Shown: positions 41,161 to 50,172, counted from the first letter of the stretch. The stretch: DNA of 64,000 bases from Streptomyces sp. NBC_00249 (GCF_026342355.1 NZ_JAPEMV010000010.1:248001-312000), one strand, 5' to 3'. The notes: a model not told the origin generated them from the letters alone. Made by a program: numbers and translations.

Positions 41161-42735
41161 TCACTCCCCGGCGGGGCAGGACCGTGTCCCGTGGGGCAGC
41201 CGTCCGTCGACGAGGAAGCCGTCGACGTACTCCCGTACGCAGGCGGAGGTCCCGTAGCCGGTGTGGCCGTCGCCCTTGTGGTCCAGGACCACCGCCGAGC
41301 CGAGGCGGGCCGCCGTCTCCTCCGTCCACTCGTACGGGGTCGCCGGGTCGCCCCGGGTGCCGACGAGCAGCATGCGCGGGGCGCCGGGGTGGTCGATGCG
41401 GCGGATGAAGTCGCTGCCGGCGGGGCGGCCGTAGCAGGCCAGTACGGTGCCCAGCTGCTGCGGCCCGAAGATCCGCGAGGCCTGCCGGAACTCCGCCTCC
41501 AGGCCCGTCAGCTCGCGCAGCAGTTGCGCCGGGGAGGCCGTGGGGGCGCCGCGGTCCGGGTCGTCCGCGCAGTTCACGGCGGTGAGCGCGGCCTCCGCGT
41601 TGTCGGCGGGGATACCGGAGTCGGTCCCGTCGTCGCCGGGCGGGGAGCCGGTGGGGCCGCCGAGCTGCATCAGGCCGACGGGGTCGTCGTGCTCCTCGAG
41701 CCGTGTGAGGGCGTCCGCGAGGTCGGGCCAGCTGTCCTTGGAGTACAGGGCGGCGCCGACGGCGGCGACGGCGTCCTGCCCGGTGAAGGCGGAGCCGTCC
41801 TCTCCGGTGACGGGCTCCCGGTCGAGCCGTTCCACGAGGGCGGCGACGTCCTCCTTGGCGGTACGGGTGTTCGTGCCGTACACGCAGCCGGTCCGGCGGG
41901 CGCACCAGGCGAGGAAGTGGTCCAGGGCCCGCTGCTGTCCGCGCGCCGAGGCGAGGGCCTGCTCGACGAGGGGTTCGGTGAGGGTGTCGACCCCGTCGAG
42001 GACCATCCGGCCGGTGCTCTTCGGGAACTGCGCGGCGTACGCGGCGCCGAGCCGGGTCCCGTAGGAGAAGCCGAGGTAGTCGAGCTTGTCGGCGCCGAGC
42101 ACCCGGCGTATGACGTCCATGTCCCGGGAGGCCTGGACGGTGCCGATGTACGCGAGCACGGGCCCGGAGTACCGCGTGCAGCGGGCGGCCGTGGCGCGCA
42201 GGGCCGCCAGCTCGGCGACGGCGTCCCGCGCGCCGCCGACGTCGGCGGGGCGGTCGGAGCCGCCGCAGGAGACGGGGTCGCTGAGGCCGACGCCGCGCGG
42301 GTCGAAGGCGACGAGGTCGTAGCGCTCGCCGAGCTTCGCGAAGGTCGCGGGGTCTTCGGCGAGGGAGGCGATGCCGGGGGCTCCGGGTCCGCCGAAGTTC
42401 AGCAGCAGGGGCCCGAGGCGCCCCCGGGCGGGGGCGGTGGCGGGGATCCGGGAGAGGGCTATGCGGGTGGTGCCCTTGGCCGGGTCGGCGTGGTCGAGGG
42501 GGACGGTCAGGGTCGCGCACCGCATCCCCTCGGGAACCCGGCTGCCGGGACACTCCCCCCAGGTCGGGCGCTGGCTGTGGAACGCCGCGAGGGGATCCGG
42601 GGACCCCCGGGGCGCGGGCGCCGGTACGGGCGGCGCGGGGGCGGTCCCGAGGACGGCCAGCACCAGCGCGCAGCCGGCCAGAGCACGGGCACGGGCACTG
42701 GAGCGGGGTCGGGGTCGGGCGCGGGACCGGTGCAC
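41161..42735 (-). CDS. secreted alpha/beta hydrolase, tripeptidyl aminopeptidase (SlpD/E, TAP) family
   Basis: The 524-residue protein starts at GTG after GAGGAGG. After a basic signal peptide (about 1-38), the TAP family motifs follow: ATLTVPLDHADPAKGTTRIAL, LLLNFGGPGAPGI, LVAFDPRGVGLSDPV and the nucleophile elbow DYLGFSYGTRLGAAYAAQFP. The C-terminal TAP-like domain has LLVGTRGDPATPYEW and HKGDGHTGYG. Such enzymes remove tripeptides from secreted proteins or hydrolyse peptides. It is probably cell-wall associated; no lipobox is seen. Confidence 0.9.
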   Translation of the reverse strand: MHRSRARPRPRSSARARALAGCALVLAVLGTAPAPPVPAPAPRGSPDPLAAFHSQRPTWGECPGSRVPEGMRCATLTVPLDHADPAKGTTRIALSRIPATAPARGRLGPLLLNFGGPGAPGIASLAEDPATFAKLGERYDLVAFDPRGVGLSDPVSCGGSDRPADVGGARDAVAELAALRATAARCTRYSGPVLAYIGTVQASRDMDVIRRVLGADKLDYLGFSYGTRLGAAYAAQFPKSTGRMVLDGVDTLTEPLVEQALASARGQQRALDHFLAWCARRTGCVYGTNTRTAKEDVAALVERLDREPVTGEDGSAFTGQDAVAAVGAALYSKDSWPDLADALTRLEEHDDPVGLMQLGGPTGSPPGDDGTDSGIPADNAEAALTAVNCADDPDRGAPTASPAQLLRELTGLEAEFRQASRIFGPQQLGTVLACYGRPAGSDFIRRIDHPGAPRMLLVGTRGDPATPYEWTEETAARLGSAVVLDHKGDGHTGYGTSACVREYVDGFLVDGRLPHGTRSCPAGE

Positions 42736-42810
42736 GGCACCCTCCTCGAACGGCCCCCCGGACCAGTCAGCCCACCATAAACGGGCGCCGCCCCGGCCGC
42801 CGCCCGGGCG

Positions 42811-44685
42811 TCAGCGGGGGCGGCGGTACAGGTCCTCGATCTGGGTTTCGTAGTCCCGGGCGACGGCGCCCCGCTTCAGTTTGAGGGACGGGGTCAGGTG
42901 CCCCTTGGCCTCGGTGAACTCCCCGGGCAGGACGACGAAGCGCCGGATGGACTCGGCCCGCGAGACCAGCTTGTTCGCCTCGTCGACGGCCCGCTGGAGC
43001 TCGGCCAGCAGTTCCGGGTCGGTGACCAGTTCCCGCGTGGGCACGTCCTGCTTCTTGTGCATCTGCCGCCAGTGCGCGAGCCCCTCCGGTTCCAGGGTGA
43101 CGAGCGCGGCGATGTAGGGCCGGTTGTCGCCGATCACCATGCACTGGCCGACGAGCGGATGTGCGCGCAGCCAGTCCTCCAGGGGTGCGGGGGCGACGTT
43201 CTTGCCGCCGGAGGTGATGATGAGGTCCTTCTTGCGTCCGGTGATGGTGAGGTAGCCGTCGGCGTCGAGTTCGCCGATGTCCCCGGTGGCCAGCCAGTCC
43301 CCGCCGGGGTGCGCGGCGACGTTCCAGTAGCCGGCGAAGACGTGTGCCCCGCGCAGCAGTACCTCCCCGTCGTCGGCGATGCGTACCGCCGTGCCGGGCA
43401 GCGGCCAGCCGACGGTGCCGAGGCGGGGGCGCAGCGGTGGGGTGACGGTCGAGGCGGCGGTGGTCTCGGTGAGCCCGTAGCCCTCGAAGACCTCGATGCC
43501 GGCGCCGGTGTAGAAGGCGGCGAGGCGCCGTCCGAGGGGGGATCCGCCACTCAGGATGTAGCGGACGTGGCCGCCGAGCGCGGCGCGGATCCGCCGGTAG
43601 ACGAGCGGGTCGTACAGGGCGCGGGCGGCCCGCAGTCCGAGGCCGGGGGTCTTGCCCTCGACGGTCTCGCCGAAGGCTTGCGCGATGCGGGCGGCCCGGT
43701 CGAAGGAGGCGGCGCGGCCCATCTTCTCGGCGGTGGCGCGGGCGGTGTTGTAGACCTTCTCCAGGACGTAGGGGATGGCGAGGAGGAAGGTCGGTCTGAA
43801 GCCTGCGAGGTCGCCGAGGAGGTCCTCGGTGCTGATGCTGGGCGCGTGTCCGAGTTTGACGCGGGCGCGCAGGCAGCCGACGGCGACCATCCGTCCGAAG
43901 ACGTGCGAGAGCGGCAGGAAGAGGAGGGTGGAGGCCGGTTCGGTGCTGACCGAGGTGAAGACGGGGTGCAGCAGCTGTACGGCGTTGTCGACCTCGGCGA
44001 AGAAGTTCGCGTGGGTGAGGGCGCAGCCCTTGGGCTGTCCGGTGGTGCCGGAGGTGTAGACGAGCGTGGCGATGGCGTCGGGCGTACGGGCGGCCCTGCG
44101 CGCGTGCACGACCTCGTCGGGCAGGTGCTCCCCGGCCTTGACCAGCCGGGCGACCGCGCCGGTGTCGAATTCCCACAGGTGTGCCAGCCAGGGCAGGTTG
44201 GCGCGTTCGGCGCTGATCAGGCGGGCCTGCGTGGTGTCCTCGACGGCGCAGGCCACGGCCCCGGAGTCCTGGATGATCCAGCGGGCCTGGAGCGCGGAGG
44301 AGGTGGGGTAGATCGGTACGGTGACCAGCCCGGCGGCCCATCCTGCGAAGTCGAGCAGGGTCCATTCGTAGGTGGTCCGGGCCATGACGGCGAGCCGGTC
44401 GCCTTCCTGGAGGCCTTCGGCGATCAGCCCCTTGGCGACGGCGAGCACTTCGGCGGCGAACTCGGCGGCGCTCACGTCCCGCCAGGTGCCGTCCTGTTCC
44501 TTGCGGGCGAGGACGGCCTCGGCGGGGGCTTCCCGGGCGTTGGTGAAGGGGATGTCCCCGAGCGATCCGGTGGTCGGCGGGCCCGCGAGGGCGGGTACGG
44601 ACACTTCGCGGACCACTCCGCCGACGATCGTCTTGAGGGGCTCGACCAGCTTCGGTCCGACCGGCTCGTGCTCGGCAGCATCCAC
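42811..44685 (-). CDS. long-chain acyl-CoA synthetase (FadD15-like)
   Basis: This 624-residue AMP-forming ligase starts at GTG after AGGAGA. Motifs are TLVYTSGTTGQPKGCALTHAN, EVFEGYGLTETTAASTV, GDWLATGDIGELDADGYLTITGRKKDLIITSGGKNVAPA and LKLKRGAVARDY. It has an N-terminal extension of about 45 residues relative to the enzyme at 33691. It activates long-chain fatty acids to acyl-CoA. Two palindromes (44713-44725 and 44733-44745) lie just upstream of the start and are candidate operators for fatty-acid control. Confidence 0.92.
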   Translation of the reverse strand: MDAAEHEPVGPKLVEPLKTIVGGVVREVSVPALAGPPTTGSLGDIPFTNAREAPAEAVLARKEQDGTWRDVSAAEFAAEVLAVAKGLIAEGLQEGDRLAVMARTTYEWTLLDFAGWAAGLVTVPIYPTSSALQARWIIQDSGAVACAVEDTTQARLISAERANLPWLAHLWEFDTGAVARLVKAGEHLPDEVVHARRAARTPDAIATLVYTSGTTGQPKGCALTHANFFAEVDNAVQLLHPVFTSVSTEPASTLLFLPLSHVFGRMVAVGCLRARVKLGHAPSISTEDLLGDLAGFRPTFLLAIPYVLEKVYNTARATAEKMGRAASFDRAARIAQAFGETVEGKTPGLGLRAARALYDPLVYRRIRAALGGHVRYILSGGSPLGRRLAAFYTGAGIEVFEGYGLTETTAASTVTPPLRPRLGTVGWPLPGTAVRIADDGEVLLRGAHVFAGYWNVAAHPGGDWLATGDIGELDADGYLTITGRKKDLIITSGGKNVAPAPLEDWLRAHPLVGQCMVIGDNRPYIAALVTLEPEGLAHWRQMHKKQDVPTRELVTDPELLAELQRAVDEANKLVSRAESIRRFVVLPGEFTEAKGHLTPSLKLKRGAVARDYETQIEDLYRRPR

Positions 44686-44990
44686 GACGCGTTCTCCTAG
44701 GTCGTTCGGGAGTTACCGCCGGTAATCTACGCACGGGTAACCCGTAGGGACCACCCCTCTGCACGGCCCCTCTCCACTCCCTCCACACCACCGGCCCGCT
44801 CTTCACGGCCCCCGCGAACCTCCCGCGAACCCCCCACGAACCCCCGTGCGCCCTCTGCGCGCCCCCCACGCGCCCCGGAGGATGTCCGGCGGAACGGCTG
44901 CGTCACCCCGGCCCCGCGGGGCAGAATCCGTGAAGGTCCGTCAACCAGGTTCGTCAACCAGCCTCCACCCCCACCCCTTTGGAGCAGCCG
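44686..44990. other. 305 bp divergent intergenic region
   Basis: It lies between fadD and the DnaJ-CTD-like membrane protein gene. It holds the two palindromes at 44713-44745 and, further right, an imperfect C-rich repetitive stretch (repeats of CGCGAACC- and CACGAACC-like units near 44810-44850). No gene or RNA is seen. Confidence 0.7.
44713..44745 (-). promoter_or_regulatory. two palindromes upstream of fadD
   Basis: TTACCGCCGGTAA and ACGGGTAACCCGT are both perfect 13 bp odd palindromes, 28 and 48 bp before the fadD start. They share the GGTAA/TTACC and GGGTAA half-site flavour and are likely to bind a TetR- or GntR-type regulator. Confidence 0.5.
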
Positions 44991-45788
44991 GTGTCCTCGC
45001 AGGAAATCTCCTTGTCGCTGACCCCGCAGGAGGCGGCCACCGGTGTGACCATCACCGTGCCCCTCTCGACGGGCTCGACGCGCCTGCGGATCCCGCCCGC
45101 GCGGGACGGCGACCTGGTGCGGGCCCGCGTCGGCGGTGAGGAGGTGCTGCTGCGGATACGGGTGTCCGGCGGCGCCGCCGGACCCACGCCCCCGCCCACC
45201 TCGCCGATGCCGGCCGCGTCGCCCGCACCGGGCGCACCGGGCACGCCCTCGAAGTCGAGCCCGCTGGGCTGCCTGGTGGCCGTCGGGATCCTCGCCGCGG
45301 TGGTCATCGCCTTCGTCGCGATGGACAACGACGACAGCGAGGACACGACCGGCTCCGCGTCGAAGTCCACCACCCCGACGCCCACCGCGACGGCCTACAC
45401 CTACGCGCCGCCCACCTACGCGCCGCCCACCTACGTCCCGCCGACCTACTCGAAGCCGACCCAGCCGGCCCGCACCCCGGACACCTCGGCGCCCGCCGCC
45501 GCCCCGACCTTCGTCGAGCCCAGCCCGTACGACCGGGGCACCTGCCTCAACGGGCAGCTCCCGGACTCAGAGACGGCCCAGCGCGTCAGCAACATCGACG
45601 AGGTGCCCTGCTCGGCCTCCGACGCCCACTACAAGGTGATCGAGACCTTCCCCGGGACCATCGACATGGAGAAGTGCAAGGACAACCCGAGGACGGAGTA
45701 CTCCTTCTCCGCCAAGTACACCTACGGCTCCACCGTCACCCGGCAGTACGTGTACTGCCTGGTCGGCCTCGGCTCGTACGCCCGCTGA
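44991..45788 (+). CDS. membrane protein with DnaJ-CTD-like N-terminus and LppU-like outer domain
   Basis: The start is GTG at 44991, seven bases after GGAG; the protein has 265 residues. Residues 1-60 (LSLTPQEAATGVTITVPLS then TRLRIPPARDGDLVRARV) resemble one substrate-binding repeat of the DnaJ C-terminal domain. A Pro-rich linker, a membrane segment (about 85-105) and a Thr/Pro/Tyr-rich stalk with repeated YAPPT units (about 120-160) follow. The C-terminal cysteine-containing domain (YDRGTCLNGQLPD then VPCSASDAHYKVIETFPGT) resembles LppU-type proteins. Its function is unknown. Confidence 0.75.
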   Translation: MSSQEISLSLTPQEAATGVTITVPLSTGSTRLRIPPARDGDLVRARVGGEEVLLRIRVSGGAAGPTPPPTSPMPAASPAPGAPGTPSKSSPLGCLVAVGILAAVVIAFVAMDNDDSEDTTGSASKSTTPTPTATAYTYAPPTYAPPTYVPPTYSKPTQPARTPDTSAPAAAPTFVEPSPYDRGTCLNGQLPDSETAQRVSNIDEVPCSASDAHYKVIETFPGTIDMEKCKDNPRTEYSFSAKYTYGSTVTRQYVYCLVGLGSYAR

Positions 45789-45791
45789 CGC

Positions 45792-46733
45792 CTAACCCGC
45801 TTTTGACAGAAGCGAGTTCAGCAGGGCCGCCCCGCGTTCCGCGTCGTCCACGCTCACCGCGAAGTCGCGGCCCTTCGCCCGGATCACCAGGCAGGGGCCG
45901 CCGCGCAGCATCACCGTGGTGCCGAGCCCGTTGATCCGGTAGCCCCAGCCGCCCGCGCGGGCCGGCGTACGGTCCTCCGTCCAGGCCGCCTCGATGTCGG
46001 CGGCGGCCCACCGCCGCACCGGGCGGCCGAGCGGCCCGAAGGCCACCTCCAGCCCCTTCCCCGACACCCGCGCCTGGACGGAGGAGCAACCCAGCACGAC
46101 CAGGGAGGTGAGGCCGAGGACCGCGGCCGCCGGCCACTGCGCCCCGATCAGCCCGCCCAGCCCGGCGAGCACCCCGCCGAGGGCGGCCACGCCCAGGACG
46201 GCGGAGAGCAGCTGCAGCCAGGGGTTGGTCGTCCGGGCGAGCCAGACGAGCCGCTGCCCGCCCGGGACCTCCAGCCCGGGAGCCCCCGGCACCGGCGCGG
46301 GGGCCGGGTCCGCGCCCCGGCGCGCCAGCAGCACCCCGGCGGCTCCGGCCAGGGCGGCCACGGCGACCACCGCGACGACCCACACCGTCACCGGGCCGGC
46401 CTGCCGCCAGTCGTCGCGGTCCAGGTTCGCGCGTACGACCGCGGCCTGCGCCCCCGCCAGCAGCACCCCGCCCGAGGCGAGCGCCGCTCCCGCGCCGGGC
46501 CCGGACCAGCGCCGGGTGAGGGCCACGCCCAGGACCAGTGCGGCCCACACCGCCGCCGGGAACACCGCCGCGGCCCACAGCGGCATCGAGCCGTCCGGCG
46601 CCCCGGAGCCCCCGCCCCAGTGGGTCGCCAGCCGTTCGGGCAGCCGCCCGCGCGCGGCGAACGGCATGGCCACCAGTAACCCCGTGATCCCGGCCGCCCA
46701 GCCGGCGGCCCCCCACATCCTGCGGTCCTTCAC
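45792..46733 (-). CDS. DUF1648-containing membrane protein
   Basis: The 313-residue protein has about six membrane segments. LPERLATHWGGGSGAPDGSMP (about 31-51) is the DUF1648 signature. The C-terminal part ends in a soluble PH-like segment with GYRINGLGTTVMLRGGPCLVIR. It starts at GTG after GGGGAG and overlaps the GntR gene upstream by four bases (GTGA), so the two form an operon. Such pairs are common in Streptomyces. The function is unknown, perhaps envelope stress related. Confidence 0.85.
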   Translation of the reverse strand: MKDRRMWGAAGWAAGITGLLVAMPFAARGRLPERLATHWGGGSGAPDGSMPLWAAAVFPAAVWAALVLGVALTRRWSGPGAGAALASGGVLLAGAQAAVVRANLDRDDWRQAGPVTVWVVAVVAVAALAGAAGVLLARRGADPAPAPVPGAPGLEVPGGQRLVWLARTTNPWLQLLSAVLGVAALGGVLAGLGGLIGAQWPAAAVLGLTSLVVLGCSSVQARVSGKGLEVAFGPLGRPVRRWAAADIEAAWTEDRTPARAGGWGYRINGLGTTVMLRGGPCLVIRAKGRDFAVSVDDAERGAALLNSLLSKAG

Positions 46734-47077
46734 GGCAACTCCCCGATCATCCCTATGAGGTCGGCCCGGCTGTATCCGAGGCGGGCCCCGTCCTCGACCA
46801 GTGCGCGCACCCGCTCCAGCAGGACGGAGCGCTGCCCGGCCCCGTCGGCCACGGTCACCCCGCGCCCGCGCCGGAACTCCAGCAGTCCTTCGTCGCGCAG
46901 GGCGCGCAGCCCGCGCAGGACGGTGTTCGCGTTGACGTCCAGCGCCTGCGCGAGGTCACGGGCCGGGGGCAGCCGGTCGCCGGGGGCGCACTCCCCCTCG
47001 GCGATGGCCCGCCGGATCGCTCCGGCCACCTGTTCGTGCAGGGGGCGGTGGTCGTCGGTGTTCAGCCTCAGCAACAT
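46730..47077 (-). CDS. GntR-family regulator (YtrA type)
   Basis: From the ATG at 47077 the protein has 115 residues, with a GntR winged helix (about 10-75): PLHEQVAGAIRRAIAEG then LPPARDLAQALDVNANTVLRGLRALRDEGLLEFRRGRG. A short helical C-terminus of about 40 residues is typical of the YtrA subfamily. There is no ribosome site; the start codon lies inside a palindrome at 47076-47100, so it may be a leaderless, autoregulated transcript. It is coupled to the DUF1648 membrane protein downstream. Confidence 0.88.
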   Translation of the reverse strand: MLLRLNTDDHRPLHEQVAGAIRRAIAEGECAPGDRLPPARDLAQALDVNANTVLRGLRALRDEGLLEFRRGRGVTVADGAGQRSVLLERVRALVEDGARLGYSRADLIGMIGELP

Positions 47078-47100
47078 GGTGCCAATGAAGCTAGCACCAT
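47076..47100 (-). promoter_or_regulatory. probable GntR operator overlapping the start codon
   Basis: ATGGTGC and GCACCAT form perfect 7 bp arms around 11 bp. The right-hand end of the minus-strand sequence is the regulator's own ATG. YtrA-type operators have this size. Confidence 0.55.
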
Positions 47101-47294
47101 TACCTTCACCCGGCCAGGCCGTTTCCTTCGGACCACCTCGCTGACCGGATGAGGACGGCGGCGAGGTGGGGTCCGGCGAGGTGCGGTCGCCGACCGGCAC
47201 GATCCGCGAGCTCCGGCCCGGGCATGGCCGGGAGCTGACGCCCCGGCCCTAACCCGTTGGACAGCGACCGGCGTTGCGGCGGAGAGTGCCCCGC

Positions 47295-47672
47295 ATGACT
47301 TCTCTCGTACGGCACATCACCATCGACTGTTCCGACGCCTACGCCCTCGGCCTCTTCTGGGCGGGCGTCCTCGAGGGGACCCTCGCCGAGGACGACTTCC
47401 CCGGTGACCCCGAGGCCCTGCTCACGACGAAGGGCGCGGACCTGCTCTTCGTCACGGTGCCCGACACCAAGACGGTGAAGAACCGCGTCCACCTGGACCT
47501 CCAGCCCCAGGACCGCACCCGCGACGAGGAAGTGGAGCGCCTCCTCGCCCTGGGCGCCACCGTCGTCGGCGACCACCGCAAGCCGGACGGCGCCGGCTGG
47601 GTGACCATGGCCGACCCGGAGGGCAACGAGTTCTGCGTCGAACGCAGCGCCGCGGAGCGCAAGTCGGCCTGA
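47295..47672 (+). CDS. VOC (glyoxalase/bleomycin-resistance) family protein
   Basis: From the ATG after GGAGAG the protein has 125 residues. It has the beta-alpha-beta-beta-beta VOC pattern: LVRHITIDCSDAYALGLFWAGVLEG, then NRVHLDLQPQDRTRDEEVERLLALGA and WVTMADPEGNEFCVER with the closing Glu metal ligand. These proteins bind metal or small ligands; no substrate is evident. It stands alone. Confidence 0.88.
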   Translation: MTSLVRHITIDCSDAYALGLFWAGVLEGTLAEDDFPGDPEALLTTKGADLLFVTVPDTKTVKNRVHLDLQPQDRTRDEEVERLLALGATVVGDHRKPDGAGWVTMADPEGNEFCVERSAAERKSA

Positions 47673-47723
47673 CGGACACCTCCCGGCAGGCCCGTTGTCG
47701 GTGGCCTCCCTTACGGTCGTCGC

Positions 47724-49127
47724 ATGGATGATCAGCGACGCCCTGCCCCCTCCATACGGGACTTCACGATCTGGGAGCCCCTCCTGCGACTCCTGCGGGA
47801 GAACCGCAAGGAAGACCTCGCCGTCCCCGGCGCCCGCATCGCGGGTTTCATCGGCCGGGGCGGCTGGAGCGTGCCCATGATCCGGCAGCTGCCGCCCCTC
47901 GGCCGGGCCGCCACGGTGGACGACCACCGGGCCGAGTACGACGCCGTGGAGCAGCTCCGCAACGCCCTGATCAAGGACGACATCGACAGCGTGTCGTTCG
48001 CGATGGAGATCGACCCGGCCGGCCGGACCACGCTCCACGTGATGGAGCCGGGTCCCGCCGTGGACCCCGGGATCGGCCCGCACCCGGGGTCGCTCCTGCT
48101 GGTCGAGGGCGCGCTCCCCGCGCCCTGGCACCGCCTCCCCGATCCGGCCTTCCCCGGGGTGACGGCCGCGCCGTCGGCGGATCCGGCCCTGCTGGAGCGG
48201 ACGCTGCGCGAGCGGCTCCCCGAGGCCATCGGCGCCACGGAGGCCGAGATCGCCGCCGCCGAGGCCCGCCTCGGGCTCGCCCTGCCCGAGGAACTCAAGG
48301 CGCTCTACCGGGTGACGCGGGCCCGGTGGGCGGACTGGGCCGGGGACTACGAGGCGGCGCGCCGCCACTCCGAGGCGGTCCGCTGCGAACTGTTCGACCT
48401 GGAAGGCCTGTACGTCGCCGAGCCCGCGACCCGCGAATGCCCCTGGCAGTTCGCCGCGATGGACGTGGTCGAGGTGCGGCCCGACGCCGCCGTGCAGGGC
48501 CTGGTCGGCTCGCCCGGCTGGCTCGTCTTCGGGGACAACGGCGGCGGTGACCGGCTGGCCGTCGACCTGACGCCGGGCCCCCTCGGTCACATCGGGCAGG
48601 TCGTCATCCTCTCGCACGAGGAGAGCGTCGGCGCCGGGCTCGTCGCCGACTCCGTCACCGACATGGTGCTGGACCGGCCGTCCGAGGAGCCCCCTTCCCA
48701 GGGGTGGGTACGGCGCCCGGCCGCCGCCTGGGTCAACTCGTCCAGCCTGCGCAGCATCGAGGAAGCGGCCCACCCCGGGCTGGAGGTCCTGTCCGTCGGC
48801 GTGTGGGACGGCCCGCCGCTGCGCCTCGAGGCCCTGACGGAACTGCCGTTCCTGCGGACGCTCAGCGCCTACCCCGGCACGCTCGCCGACGTGTCGGAGA
48901 TCTCCGGGCTGACCCGCCTGGAGTTCCTGGAACTCGCCCCGCAGGACTGGCGCGTCCTCCTCGACGCCGGGGCCGTCCCGCGCGGTCTGCTGGCCGCGTC
49001 CATCGAGGTCCGCCACGACGCCGACCCCCTGCCGGTGGTGGACCTCGCCAACGAGATCCTCGCCCTGTGGGACCGGCCCCCGATCGTGCGGACCGTCATC
49101 GAGGGCGATCTCGGTCCGGCGGCCTGA
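47724..49127 (+). CDS. SMI1/KNR4 (SUKH) domain protein
   Basis: The 467-residue protein has an N-terminal part of about 165 residues that I cannot assign. A SMI1/KNR4 domain follows (about 170-290) with ATEAEIAAAEARLGLALPEELKALYRVT and LVFGDNGGGDRLAVDL. The C-terminal part has leucine-rich-repeat-like strands (LEVLSVGVWDGPPLRLEAL, LTELPFLRTLSAYPG). SUKH proteins are often immunity proteins for contact toxins, but no toxin gene is adjacent. The gene ends close to the truncated AraC gene on the other strand. Confidence 0.8.
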   Translation: MDDQRRPAPSIRDFTIWEPLLRLLRENRKEDLAVPGARIAGFIGRGGWSVPMIRQLPPLGRAATVDDHRAEYDAVEQLRNALIKDDIDSVSFAMEIDPAGRTTLHVMEPGPAVDPGIGPHPGSLLLVEGALPAPWHRLPDPAFPGVTAAPSADPALLERTLRERLPEAIGATEAEIAAAEARLGLALPEELKALYRVTRARWADWAGDYEAARRHSEAVRCELFDLEGLYVAEPATRECPWQFAAMDVVEVRPDAAVQGLVGSPGWLVFGDNGGGDRLAVDLTPGPLGHIGQVVILSHEESVGAGLVADSVTDMVLDRPSEEPPSQGWVRRPAAAWVNSSSLRSIEEAAHPGLEVLSVGVWDGPPLRLEALTELPFLRTLSAYPGTLADVSEISGLTRLEFLELAPQDWRVLLDAGAVPRGLLAASIEVRHDADPLPVVDLANEILALWDRPPIVRTVIEGDLGPAA

Positions 49128-49130
49128 GGT

Positions 49131-49666
49131 CCGGCGGCCTGAGGAAGCGGCCCGGGGGCACGCAGGCTCCGGGCGACCGCGTGGCCGGGCGGGCTTTGGG
49201 CGGCGGGCCGGGGGTGCAGGTGGGCGCGCAGCCGTTCGCCGATGAGCGCGAGCCGGCTCTCCGCCTCGAACTCGTCGCCCGGCCGCGCGAGGGCGGTGTG
49301 CAGCTGCCCTACGCGCCTGCGCACGAGCGGGTCGGCGAGGTCCGGGCCGTCCACCGCCGCGCCGATGAGGCTCTCGTCGAGGAGGGTCGTGTCGAGGTGG
49401 AGCACCCGCTTGCGGAAGCCTCCGGCGGTGGCGGGCGAGCCGTTGTGCGGGACGTGCGGCGGGAGCAGGGTCACGGTGTCGCCGGGGGTGGCCCGCTCGT
49501 GGCGCTCCAGGTCGTAGCGGACGGCGCCGTCGTCGACGATCAGCAGGGTCCAGGTGTCGTGGACGTGCATGGGGTAGGCGTGCTCGGTGAAGTGGGCGTG
49601 GAAGACCTCCACGACACCCGCGACCGCCGGGCGCCAGGCCGAGGGCTGCTGCCGGGCCGCCGTCAT
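49131..49666 (-). pseudogene. truncated AraC-family regulator (DNA-binding domain missing)
   Basis: The frame starts MTAARQQPSAWRPAVAGVVEVFHAHF and contains the AraC sensor-domain stretch MHVHDTWTLLIVDDGAVRYDL and VTLLPPHVPHNG. It reaches AESRLALIGERLRAHL and then runs into Ala/Pro-rich sequence and the antisense of the SMI1 gene. Family members continue with two helix-turn-helix units, which are absent, so the gene is likely broken by a deletion of its 3' part. The 3' limit given is where similarity seems to stop. Its intact neighbour DUF2000 (49716, divergent) normally pairs with this regulator. Confidence 0.75.
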
Positions 49667-49715
49667 GCAAGGAACGCACAAGACCACCCGCCGGCCCGCC
49701 CGGCAGTCTCGACCC

Positions 49716-50171
49716 ATGACATCCGAGCACGAGAACGCGAACACGCACGAGAACACCCCGGTCCGCCTCGACACCAAGATCGCCGTCCTGCTCCGGGAGG
49801 ACCTGGAGCCCTGGCAGCGGCTGAACGTGACCGCGTTCCTGGTCAGCGGCCTCGGCACGGCCGTGCCCGAGGTGATCGGCGAGCCGTACGAGGACGGCGA
49901 CGGCACCGCCTACCTGCCGATGTTCCGCCAGCCGGTGCTGGTCTTCGAGGCGGCGAAGGAGACCCTGAGCACGGCCCACGGGCGCGCCCTGTCCCGTGCG
50001 CTGCCGATCGCCGTGTTCACCTCGGACCTCTTCGCGACGGGCAACGACCGCGACAACCGGGCGGCGGTCCGCGCGGTCGGCCGGGACCACCTCGACCTGG
50101 TGGGCCTGGCGGTGCACGGCCCCCGCAACGCGGTCGACAAGATCCTCAAGGGTGCGCGCATGCACCCGTGA
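49716..50171 (+). CDS. DUF2000 family protein
   Basis: The 151-residue protein has a His/Asn-rich start and then the DUF2000 pattern: RLDTKIAVLLREDLEPWQRLNVTAFLVSGL, LPMFRQPVLVFEA and LPIAVFTSDLFATGND with VRAVGRDHLDLVGLAVHGP. Members have a peptidyl-tRNA-hydrolase-like fold and unknown function. It is divergent from the truncated AraC gene, with a 49 bp gap. There is no clear ribosome site before the ATG. Confidence 0.88.
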   Translation: MTSEHENANTHENTPVRLDTKIAVLLREDLEPWQRLNVTAFLVSGLGTAVPEVIGEPYEDGDGTAYLPMFRQPVLVFEAAKETLSTAHGRALSRALPIAVFTSDLFATGNDRDNRAAVRAVGRDHLDLVGLAVHGPRNAVDKILKGARMHP

Positions 50172-50172
50172 G

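Noticed and set aside
47724-49127. SMI1-domain protein as part of a toxin-immunity pair
   Set aside because: No polymorphic toxin or secretion gene is adjacent on either side.
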